A stretch of DNA of 5,631 nt, taken from assembly GCA_015522955.1 (NCBI GenBank), contig WALG01000091.1, forward strand, positions 1-5,631, read 5' to 3'. Shown piece by piece: positions 1 through 5,631 of the stretch; positions within the stretch are counted from its first letter, which is position 1, and each line of letters begins with the position of its first letter. The translations under genes were made by a program, and so were the position numbers. This DNA comes from DHVE2 group archaeon (GTDB lineage Archaea > Thermoplasmatota > Thermoplasmata > Thermoplasmatales > Aciduliprofundaceae). The notes beneath the pieces were generated by a model. That model ran no database searches and had not been told where the DNA came from. It was given only the letters and a program-made list of their open reading frames with translations.

Positions 1-221
1 ATGCTATCCATATAATTTTCCACACGCAAAACCCTCTGATGGGGAAACATTTTTCTTATTTTTTGAGACTCACCATGAGAGAAAAAAAAGGAGACAATAT
101 TTATAGCCACTTCCTCTCCAAAAATCTCACCTATTCTCCGGTAGGCATCATAATATATTAATTCGTCCATCACAAATCTATTCATCGCAGATATTGGATA
201 AGTATAAATCTCAGTGGCCAT
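1..221 (-). CDS. Hypothetical protein, 5' part only (runs off left edge)
   Basis: I do not recognise this gene. An ATG at 221-219 opens a frame that stays free of stop codons for 73 codons to the window edge, so the 3' end is missing. The peptide begins MATEIYTYPISAMNRF and continues with a charged, probably helical stretch (residues about 17-45, including DELIYYDAYRRIGEIFGEE). A more basic segment with KIRKMFPHQRVLRVE follows. No signal peptide, membrane helix or catalytic motif is visible. A GTGGTG sequence at 232-227 ends 5 nt before the ATG and resembles an archaeal Shine-Dalgarno site, which supports this start; ATGs at codons 13 and 18 are alternatives. The gene is divergent from asnS. 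A frame this long could occur by chance in AT-rich DNA, but the start signal, the composition and the otherwise empty region make a real gene more likely. Confidence 0.6.
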   Translation of the reverse strand, partial: MATEIYTYPISAMNRFVMDELIYYDAYRRIGEIFGEEVAINIVSFFFSHGESQKIRKMFPHQRVLRVENYMDS

Positions 222-226
222 TTTTG

Positions 227-232
227 CACCAC
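227..232 (-). promoter_or_regulatory. Probable ribosome binding site of left-edge gene
   Basis: On the minus strand GTGGTG is followed by CAAAA and then the ATG at 221. GGTG can pair with the CACC of the 16S rRNA 3' end, and 5 nt is a normal distance. The site selects the ATG at 221 over the internal ATGs at codons 13 and 18. Confidence 0.45.
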
Positions 233-250
233 GTGTATATTAATCTTCAT

Positions 251-260
251 TAATAAAAAT
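251..260 (-). promoter_or_regulatory. Possible TATA element for leftward gene
   Basis: The minus strand reads ATTTTTATTA here, 30-39 nt upstream of the ATG at 221. Transcription starting about 25 nt downstream would give a leader of only about 10 nt, which may be too short to hold the full ribosome binding site. The match to an archaeal TATA box is weak, so the call is tentative. Confidence 0.3.
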
Positions 261-273
261 CTATCGCCCAACC

Positions 274-293
274 GAGGTATATCAGAGGTATAT
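274..293. repeat. 9-bp direct repeat, 11-bp period
   Basis: GAGGTATAT occurs at 274-282 and again at 285-293, with two bases between the copies. The 11-bp period is about one helical turn, so both copies face the same side of the DNA. It lies upstream of the asnS TATA element, where an activator or repressor might bind. A chance repeat in AT-rich DNA cannot be excluded. Confidence 0.5.
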
Positions 294-317
294 GCATGGC
301 TCTTTTTCAAATTTCTA

Positions 318-334
318 GGAATAAGTTATAAATA
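318..334 (+). promoter_or_regulatory. asnS promoter: BRE-like sequence plus TATA box
   Basis: TTATAAATA at 326-334 is a good archaeal TATA box, and the purine/A-rich AGGAATAA just before it (318-325) fits a TFB recognition element. The box is centred about 26 nt upstream of the ATG at 356, the distance normally found between an archaeal TATA box and the transcription start. With no Shine-Dalgarno sequence before the ATG, this predicts a leaderless or nearly leaderless asnS mRNA. Confidence 0.65.
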
Positions 335-355
335 AATAACTGGCATGCAAGTCCC

Positions 356-1648
356 ATGGCCGAGCACATTGATAAGGTTCTCTGTGATGAATACATTGAT
401 AAAAGGGTAACTGTGAGGGGCTGGATATATCGCAAAAGAAGAATGGGTAAATTAATCTTTGTGGTTCTAAGAGATGCTACAAATATAATCCAAGCAGTTG
501 TGGAAGAGAGAAAAATAGGGGAGGAAAAATTCAAACTCCTAGATAAAACAGGTGTAGAGTCGTCGTTGATTCTCACAGGAAAGGTTAGAAAAGAGCAACG
601 GGCCCCTACTGGTTACGAAATAGATGTTGACTCTGTAGAGATTATTGGAACTTCATATAATTTTCCAATTACCAAGGACAAAAGCGACGATTTTCTCCTA
701 GATAACAGGCATCTCTGGGTAAGAAGCAGAGAGATGAACGCAATATTAAAAATAAGAGATACTGTGTTTGGTGCAATTCATGAATATTTCCGTGAGAATG
801 GATACTGTGAGAGTCACGGCCCAATGTTCGTGACGGGTGCGGTGGAAGGTGGTTCCACACTTTTCGAAGTTCCCTATTTTGGAAAAAAAGCATATCTCAC
901 GCAGAGTTCGCAGTTCTACCTTGAAACGCTTATATTCTCCCTTGAGAAAGTTTACACAATAGCGCCCAGTTTCCGTGCGGAGAAAAGTAGAACCAGAAGA
1001 CATCTTACAGAATACTGGCATGCAGAAGCAGAGGCTGCATGGTACCATAACGAGGATATGATGAGAGATGAGGAGGAACTGATTGTTTACATGATTCAGA
1101 GACTCATAGAGGAGAGAAAGAGAGAGTTACAGATACTTAACCGTGATATAGATTTTCTTAAGAGTATAGAGAAACCTTTTAAAAGAATGAAATACGAAGA
1201 ACTTATTCGGTTTGCTCAGAGTAAGGGTATAGATATAAAATACGGTGACGATCTCGGCGCTGACGAGGAGACCGCCATCACCAAGCATTTTGATGGCCCC
1301 GTATTTGTGACCCATTATCCAATAGAGATCAAGCCCTTCTATCATCGTCCGGATCCAGAAAATCCCAGAGTGGTCCTATGCCATGACCTCCTTGCCCCGG
1401 AAGGATACGGAGAAATCATAGGAGGAGGAGAGAGAATTTACAAACTAGAAGTTCTTCTGCGGAGAATGGAAGAAGAGGGTTTAAATCCCGAGGACTATTA
1501 CTGGTACGTGGACCTACGGAGATATGGCAGTGTCCCCCATGCTGGTTTTGGACTGGGCGTAGAGAGGTTCATATGGTGGCTCGCCGGACTCTCACATATA
1601 AAGTATGCAATTCCATACCCAAGGACAATAAGAAGAACTAGGCCATAA
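356..1648 (+). CDS. asnS: Asparaginyl-tRNA synthetase, archaeal type
   Basis: This cytoplasmic class IIb enzyme activates asparagine with ATP and charges tRNA-Asn. At 430 aa it is full length for the archaeal family. Residues about 17-103 form the N-terminal OB-fold anticodon-binding domain (VTVRGWIYRKRRMGKLIFVVLRD). The catalytic core follows: motif 1 around 140-157, motif 2 at 206-226 (FRAEKSRTRRHLTEYW), the archaeal DDLGADEE segment at 298-305, LLAPEGYGEIIGG at 345-357, and motif 3 GFGLGVERF at 397-405. At 183-190 it reads QSSQFYLE, where AspRS has QSPQxxKQ; the lysine that AspRS uses to bind the aspartate carboxylate is replaced by Leu189, favouring AsnRS. The OB-fold excludes the shorter AsnRS-like archaeal asparagine synthetase. 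The ATG is supported by a TATA box 26 nt upstream. The gene converges on the opp operon. The organism probably charges tRNA-Asn directly rather than depending wholly on Asp-tRNA-Asn amidation. Confidence 0.95.
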   Translation: MAEHIDKVLCDEYIDKRVTVRGWIYRKRRMGKLIFVVLRDATNIIQAVVEERKIGEEKFKLLDKTGVESSLILTGKVRKEQRAPTGYEIDVDSVEIIGTSYNFPITKDKSDDFLLDNRHLWVRSREMNAILKIRDTVFGAIHEYFRENGYCESHGPMFVTGAVEGGSTLFEVPYFGKKAYLTQSSQFYLETLIFSLEKVYTIAPSFRAEKSRTRRHLTEYWHAEAEAAWYHNEDMMRDEEELIVYMIQRLIEERKRELQILNRDIDFLKSIEKPFKRMKYEELIRFAQSKGIDIKYGDDLGADEETAITKHFDGPVFVTHYPIEIKPFYHRPDPENPRVVLCHDLLAPEGYGEIIGGGERIYKLEVLLRRMEEEGLNPEDYYWYVDLRRYGSVPHAGFGLGVERFIWWLAGLSHIKYAIPYPRTIRRTRP

Positions 1649-1664
1649 AAGAGAAAAAAAGAGA
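1647..1664 (-). terminator. T-rich terminator of opp operon
   Basis: Directly after the oppF TAA, the minus strand reads TCTC, seven T, CTC and four T. Runs of T on the coding strand without a hairpin are the usual archaeal intrinsic terminator. It fills the 16-bp gap to asnS and reaches the asnS stop codon. Confidence 0.55.
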
Positions 1665-2714
1665 TTAGGCAGTTTCTTTAATATTTTCTGTTGGTTCCAT
1701 GGATGCCTCTTCTTCCAAGAATTTTTCCGCAAAGTGGCAGGCAACAAAATGACCTGGCTCTACTTCTACAAGAGGTGGTTCCTTCACATCACATATGCCT
1801 TTCTGAGCATAGGGACATCTAGGCCAGAATCTGCAACCCGGAGGTAGATTGATTGGGCTAGGTATCTCTCCCTTGATTTGGATCCTCCCATGCTTGTGGT
1901 CAGGATCAGGCACAGGAACCGCAGAGATTAGTGCACGGGTGTAAGGATGCACAGGGTGAAATACAACAGTATCACTATCACTCATTTCCACTATTTTGCC
2001 AAGGTACATTACAGCCATCTTATCAGCCATGTATCTTGAGACTGCTATATCATGGGTTATGAACAGGAAGGGTATGCCATATTTGTCTCTCAGATCAAGC
2101 ATGAGATTCATAACTCCCGCTCTTATGGAAACATCAAGCATGGAAACTGGCTCATCAGCCACTATGAATTGAGGCCTTAGAACCAAGGCTCTTGCAATAG
2201 CCACACGCTGTCTCTGCCCACCGCTCAGTTCATGAGGGTACCTATCCAAATACTCCTCTGCAGGTTTAAGTTCTGCATCTTCCAAGGCTTTAATTACCAT
2301 TTCCACCTTCTCATCGTATGTCTCACCTATACCATGGATTATCAAAGGCTCCATAACTGTTTTCTGTACAGTAAATCTTGGATTCAGAGATTCATAAGGA
2401 TCCTGGAATATCATCTGCACATTTCTACGATACTCCTTAAGTTCTTTGCCCTTCAGTTTTGCTATGTCTTGACCATGGAAGAGTATACTCCCTGCAGTGG
2501 GATCTTCCAGTCTCGTGAGAAGCCTACCTGTAGTAGTCTTACCACATCCAGATTCTCCCACAAGTCCCAGTATTTCGCCCTTCTTTATATCGAAAGAGAT
2601 ACCATCCACAGCCTTCACATATATGGGCTCACCCCAGAACTTGAACATTCCTACATGAAGTTCAAAGTATTTTTTTAGATCCTTAACACTTAAAATCACA
2701 GAGTTTTCACTCAT
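1665..2714 (-). CDS. oppF: Oligopeptide/dipeptide-type ABC importer ATPase, OppF/DppF family
   Basis: This is one of two cytoplasmic motor subunits that hydrolyse ATP to drive uptake through the OppB/OppC-type pore. The 349-aa protein, counted from ATG 2714, has Walker A GESGCGKT at 53-60, Q-loop Gln104, signature LSGGQRQR at 163-170, Walker B FIVADE at 183-188, and the switch histidine His221. The C-terminal oligopeptide-transporter extension has HPYTRALISAVP and four cysteines (294, 300, 308, 326) in the pattern that binds a [4Fe-4S] cluster in some relatives. The frame also allows GTG starts at 2726 and 2723. I prefer ATG 2714 because AGGTGG at 2728-2723 lies 8 nt upstream and the GTGs would sit in or next to it. 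The ATG overlaps the oppD stop by 8 nt, implying coupled translation. It is the last gene of the operon. The substrate class (peptide or oligosaccharide) cannot be read from this subunit. Confidence 0.92.
   Translation of the reverse strand: MSENSVILSVKDLKKYFELHVGMFKFWGEPIYVKAVDGISFDIKKGEILGLVGESGCGKTTTGRLLTRLEDPTAGSILFHGQDIAKLKGKELKEYRRNVQMIFQDPYESLNPRFTVQKTVMEPLIIHGIGETYDEKVEMVIKALEDAELKPAEEYLDRYPHELSGGQRQRVAIARALVLRPQFIVADEPVSMLDVSIRAGVMNLMLDLRDKYGIPFLFITHDIAVSRYMADKMAVMYLGKIVEMSDSDTVVFHPVHPYTRALISAVPVPDPDHKHGRIQIKGEIPSPINLPPGCRFWPRCPYAQKGICDVKEPPLVEVEPGHFVACHFAEKFLEEEASMEPTENIKETA
1673..1687 (+). terminator. Possible T-rich terminator of asnS
   Basis: The plus strand reads TTTCTTTAATATTTT about 25 nt after the asnS stop, inside the 3' end of the convergent oppF gene. 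A T-rich tract here could end asnS transcription. If so, the asnS mRNA would be antisense to the last codons of oppF. No hairpin is seen. Confidence 0.35.
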
Positions 2715-3753
2715 TTCTCTCACCACCTAACTCACCATACAGTTCTTCAGCAAAGTGGCACTTAGCAAAGTGTCCCGGTGCAACTTCAACAACGGGTGGT
2801 TCCTCTTCCAAGCATATATCCTTTGCGTAGGGACAACGAGGCGCAAATCTGCAACCCTTTGGAGGGTTGGATAGATCCGGTGGGGAGCCAGGAATTGCTT
2901 TAAGACGCTTTTTCTCTCCTTTTATATTGGGGAACGCGGATAGTAACGCCTCCATATAGGGATGTGCAGTTTCCTTGAAAACCTGTCTCGTGGTTCCAGT
3001 TTCCACAAGATGTCCTGCGTACATTACGGCTATTTCATCAGCCATCTCCGCAACAACACTAACGTCGTGAGTTATTAGGATCATGGCAACTTTCTCTTTC
3101 TTCTGCAGATTTGCCATCTCACCCAAAATTCTATCCTGGGTAACTACATCCAGTGCCGTGGTTGGTTCATCTGCTATTATAAGATCAGGTTTCAAAGCAA
3201 GTGCCATGGCTATCATCGCTCTCTGTTTCATACCACCACTGTACTCATGAGGATAATTATCAATCCTGTCCACAGGTATTCCCACCAGTTTATATAGTTC
3301 TTCAACCCTCTTTCTAGCCTCTTCCTCTGTTATATCCTCATGGGTCAATATGGCTTCGATAATCTGGTCACCCACCTTATAAACAGGATTAAAAGCATTC
3401 ATCGCCCCCTGAAAGATCATGGAGATTCTGCTCCATCTGTACTTTCTCATCTCGGGATGATACTCTATAATCCTTCTATAGCCTTTCAATTTTTTATCGG
3501 GCACTGTGCTCATTTCCACAAAATCTCTGCCATCAAATATCACCTTGCTGCCCTCTTTGATGAAAGCATTGGATGCAAGCAATTGAGTTATACCATAGCC
3601 CGTAGTGGTCTTACCACATCCAGATTCTCCCACAAGACCCATGGTATGGCCTTTTTCAAGTTTAAAATTGACCCCATCTACAGCATAGACCCAACCACTC
3701 AGGATCTTGTAGTGCACCGAAAGATTCTTAACATCCAGCAATACATTTGCCAT
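2707..3753 (-). CDS. oppD: Oligopeptide/dipeptide-type ABC importer ATPase, OppD/DppD family
   Basis: This is the second motor ATPase of the importer and should pair with OppF in the cytoplasm beneath the permeases. The 348-aa protein has Walker A GESGCGKT at 42-49, Q-loop Gln115 in IFQGAMNAFNPV, signature YSGGMKQR at 171-178 (Tyr where Leu is usual), Walker B LIIADE at 191-196, and the switch His229. The C-terminal extension carries HPYMEALLSAFP and four cysteines (301, 307, 314, 332) in the [4Fe-4S]-type arrangement. The segment between Walker A and the Q-loop (about 83-107) appears some 15 residues longer than in typical bacterial OppD and is rich in Arg, Lys and Tyr. GAGGTGAT at 3765-3758, spanning the permease stop codon, sits 4 nt before the ATG and supports this start. 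Only 5 nt separate it from the permease gene, so the two should be co-transcribed and translationally coupled. Confidence 0.93.
   Translation of the reverse strand: MANVLLDVKNLSVHYKILSGWVYAVDGVNFKLEKGHTMGLVGESGCGKTTTGYGITQLLASNAFIKEGSKVIFDGRDFVEMSTVPDKKLKGYRRIIEYHPEMRKYRWSRISMIFQGAMNAFNPVYKVGDQIIEAILTHEDITEEEARKRVEELYKLVGIPVDRIDNYPHEYSGGMKQRAMIAMALALKPDLIIADEPTTALDVVTQDRILGEMANLQKKEKVAMILITHDVSVVAEMADEIAVMYAGHLVETGTTRQVFKETAHPYMEALLSAFPNIKGEKKRLKAIPGSPPDLSNPPKGCRFAPRCPYAKDICLEEEPPVVEVAPGHFAKCHFAEELYGELGGERNE
2723..2728 (-). promoter_or_regulatory. Ribosome binding site deciding oppF start
   Basis: AGGTGG on the minus strand lies 8 nt before ATG 2714 and inside the last codons of oppD. It overlaps the GTG at 2726 and abuts the one at 2723, so those longer starts would have no site of their own. 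This fixes the overlap with oppD at 8 nt rather than 20. Confidence 0.6.
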
Positions 3754-3757
3754 TTAC

Positions 3758-3765
3758 ATCACCTC
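3758..3765 (-). promoter_or_regulatory. Strong ribosome binding site of oppD
   Basis: GAGGTGAT on the minus strand matches the archaeal 16S rRNA 3' end well and lies 4 nt before the oppD ATG. It overlaps the permease TGA stop codon at 3761-3759, so ribosomes ending on the permease would be placed at the oppD start. Confidence 0.7.
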
Positions 3766-5631
3766 TTCCTCAGACGTGGATTGAGAATCTCATCAAACGC
3801 TCTACCAATCAGATAGAATCCCAGAGATATCAACGTAATCGAGAGACCTGGAGGTAACAGCCACCACCATGCATACATAGTTGCTCCTGCAGTCTGTATA
3901 CTGTAAAGCATCTGGCCCCAAGAGATGGCATGTGGGTCACCAAGGCCAAGGAAACTCAGAGCCGCCTCGGTAAGAATGGCTCCTGCAACTCCAAGAGTCA
4001 TGTAAAGGAAGGCAAATGGTAAGACATTGGGCAGTATATGAGATAACATTATTCTTGCTCTACTGGCACCCGCAACCCTTGCAGCATCCACAAATGGCCT
4101 GGACTTTAGCGATAAGGTCTGTGCCCTTATAACTCTCGAAATTCCAGCCCATCCAAAGATACCTATCACCATAATTATGTTCCATATACTCGGCCCAAGT
4201 ATAGAGGTTAGAATCAGTATTATCGGCAGGAATGGTATCGTAAGCATGATATCTGCAAATCTCATCATAAGAGTATCAGTGAGCCCACCTCTGTAACCTG
4301 AAAGTACACCGTAAAGAGTTCCAATAACCACCTGCATAAATGCAGCCAAAATGCCCACGACGAATGCTACACGAGACCCATATACCAGCCATGTCCATAT
4401 ATCATGACCTTTATCATCAGTACCCAAAAAGTAGAAGTTACCGCTGGGGTATTTGCCCGGCGGGAGCGGTAATACATTTTCACCTTTGAGAAGCACTAAA
4501 CCCACAGTGTTATTGTTGGAATAATAACCCCCAAATATGTCAAATGATGCCGCCGTTGCCTTATACCTAGTACCCTGCAGACTTCCTATATATATGAATT
4601 TATTGAGTTTGCTTCCGGATGGATATGGAAATATCCCTCTTTCACCTGTTTTCTTCAGATAGTAAGAGAAGGGGCCTATTTCCACATATCCTGCAGATAG
4701 GTACTGATGGAAATCCAAAATCATTAACTTCATACTTTTGGTCACGAAGAATAACTGATTGTTCTCTACCACGTAGAGAATGCGAGTAACTTCCGCATTT
4801 TTTATAGGTATAGCGTTAAGTGTTTCTGTACCAGTTCTTGTTTTCTTCTCAAAGGGCTCTAATATGAATTCTTTGCCAATGGTACCCCTAAATCTATAAA
4901 GATAACTTGTGTGGGATTCTGGTACATACTTTGTAGCATAAATTGTAAGATTGCCCCCCGCCTGTGTAACCTGAGCAGGTGCCTTTATGATACCTTTGCC
5001 CAAACTAAGTGTAAGTTTTTCATCAATGCTCACATGACCACTAGAATCACCTCTGGGGATAGTAACATAGAACTTTGCAATTCCATTATCCTGCACAGGC
5101 AAAAATATCGGGTTGCTACGAAGGTCCTGTGCGCTGGGATAGAATGCCGGGGGTGCAGTTAAAGTGAAATTAAACTGCGTAACAACGATCTTGGGCGATA
5201 TCTGAACAGGCGGCTGTCCAGGAATAGGTATGGGATATATGAACTTCTTATCAAATCCTTTATAAATTAGTGTTTTATCTTCAAGGGGTACTACTATGAT
5301 ATTCTGGTCATTAACTAGATCATTATCCTGAAAAGAATTTGTAAAGAAAAGTAACGGTGTATATAGGATTTTCTCAGAATAAGTGGTATTCAGAATCATT
5401 TTTACACAGGTATTGATGGGAGGCAGAAGAGAATCATTAGAATACGTATAATAATGATAGTAGAGCATAAGATGATGGTCGTTACCAACCATAATAAACC
5501 GCATGGGATAAATGTTCAATGCATGCTGATACAGAACAGGAGTTGTAAGTTCCCCTGCAGAGGTTACATCCTCTACCACCCAACTTGGGGTGAAATCCAA
5601 GTTAATTACTTTATATCTATTATACCTGTCT
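3759..5631 (-). CDS. oppC: OppC/DppC-family ABC importer permease with large extracellular domain, 5' end missing
   Basis: This subunit forms half of the membrane pore of the importer. The frame is open to the right edge (623 codons visible), so the true start lies outside. Residue numbers here count from the in-frame TTG at 5600. The C-terminal part, from FLGTDDKGHDIW at 391, is a standard DppC domain. It has helices near 409-431, 448-468, 472-491, 525-550 and 577-599, the ATPase-coupling EAA loop at about 505-528 (DAARVAGASRARIMLSHILP), and the family ending FDEILNPRLRKR. TM1 of the six-helix family should lie upstream. Residues 1 to about 390 contain no clear membrane helix, are rich in beta-prone and Tyr residues, and hold five N-X-S/T sequons (N55, N71, N144, N217, N363). 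I infer an extracellular insert between TM1 and TM2. Bacterial relatives total about 300 aa. The partner OppB and the binding protein are probably upstream. Confidence 0.9.
   Translation of the reverse strand, partial: DRYNRYKVINLDFTPSWVVEDVTSAGELTTPVLYQHALNIYPMRFIMVGNDHHLMLYYHYYTYSNDSLLPPINTCVKMILNTTYSEKILYTPLLFFTNSFQDNDLVNDQNIIVVPLEDKTLIYKGFDKKFIYPIPIPGQPPVQISPKIVVTQFNFTLTAPPAFYPSAQDLRSNPIFLPVQDNGIAKFYVTIPRGDSSGHVSIDEKLTLSLGKGIIKAPAQVTQAGGNLTIYATKYVPESHTSYLYRFRGTIGKEFILEPFEKKTRTGTETLNAIPIKNAEVTRILYVVENNQLFFVTKSMKLMILDFHQYLSAGYVEIGPFSYYLKKTGERGIFPYPSGSKLNKFIYIGSLQGTRYKATAASFDIFGGYYSNNNTVGLVLLKGENVLPLPPGKYPSGNFYFLGTDDKGHDIWTWLVYGSRVAFVVGILAAFMQVVIGTLYGVLSGYRGGLTDTLMMRFADIMLTIPFLPIILILTSILGPSIWNIIMVIGIFGWAGISRVIRAQTLSLKSRPFVDAARVAGASRARIMLSHILPNVLPFAFLYMTLGVAGAILTEAALSFLGLGDPHAISWGQMLYSIQTAGATMYAWWWLLPPGLSITLISLGFYLIGRAFDEILNPRLRKR

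Larger units (their letters stand above)
222..355. other. Divergent intergenic region (bidirectional promoter region)
   Basis: This 134-bp AT-rich stretch separates the left-edge minus-strand gene from asnS. It contains the asnS TATA element near its right end, an AT-rich element at 251-260 that could serve the leftward gene, and a 9-bp direct repeat (GAGGTATAT) in the middle. I found no ORF or RNA gene in it. Confidence 0.6.

Noticed and set aside
384..390. C-box-like GTGATGA suggesting a C/D box guide RNA
   Set aside because: It lies within the asnS coding sequence and no CTGA D box follows at a suitable distance.
307..576. 89-codon minus-strand frame over the asnS start
   Set aside because: It overlaps the OB-fold of asnS and its promoter and shows no ribosome binding site or recognisable protein features.
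2232..2678. 148-codon plus-strand open frame inside oppF
   Set aside because: It is antisense to a well-supported ATPase gene, its translation resembles no family, and its conserved-looking SLTTSRFSHK stretch is the Walker A coding region read on the wrong strand.
2715..2726. GTG codons at 2726 and 2723 as the oppF start
   Set aside because: They overlap or abut the AGGTGG ribosome binding site that serves ATG 2714 and have no site of their own.
3340..3816. 158-codon plus-strand open frame over oppD
   Set aside because: It is a shadow of oppD, with the same antisense Walker A artefact, and it crosses the oppC-oppD junction.
4911..5162. 83-codon plus-strand frame inside the permease insert
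   Set aside because: It is antisense to a long continuous coding frame and its translation is Cys-rich with no recognisable motif.
1..5631. CRISPR array, insertion sequence, tRNA or rRNA gene
   Set aside because: No regularly spaced repeats, terminal inverted repeats with a transposase, or tRNA/rRNA-like conserved sequences were found by reading both strands.

Overview
The window looks archaeal, and most likely from a euryarchaeon of the Thermoplasmata/DHVE2 type. The evidence is a genuine archaeal-type asparaginyl-tRNA synthetase, a TATA-box promoter about 26 nt upstream of its start codon, AT-rich intergenic DNA, and opp/dpp transporter genes with archaeal-style sequences (for example FQGAMNAFNPV after the Q-loop position of OppD). 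The taxon is an inference from sequence character, not from a database match.

Layout, left to right. Positions 1-221 hold the 5' part of a minus-strand gene (at least 73 codons, product not recognised) that runs off the left edge. Positions 222-355 are a divergent intergenic region with the promoter of the plus-strand gene and a 9-bp direct repeat. Positions 356-1648 encode asparaginyl-tRNA synthetase (asnS) on the plus strand. After a 16-bp gap, the convergent minus-strand operon fills the rest: 5631-3759 is an OppC/DppC-type permease whose 5' end lies beyond the window, 3753-2707 is an OppD-type ATPase and 2714-1665 is an OppF-type ATPase.

The minus-strand genes are tightly packed. There are 5 nt between permease and oppD, with the Shine-Dalgarno sequence overlapping the permease stop codon, and an 8-nt overlap (ATGAGTGA) between oppD and oppF. 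They would be co-transcribed and together supply one half of the membrane pore and the two motor subunits of an oligopeptide/oligosaccharide-class ABC importer. The partner permease (OppB-like) and the substrate-binding protein are not in the window and probably lie upstream, beyond the right edge.

The most unusual item is the permease. Its last ~220 residues are an ordinary DppC membrane domain, but ahead of them is a beta-rich, Tyr-rich region of about 400 residues that has no obvious membrane helix and carries all five N-glycosylation sequons of the protein. It most likely sits outside the cell between TM1 (out of the window) and TM2. No CRISPR array, transposon, rRNA or tRNA gene was seen.
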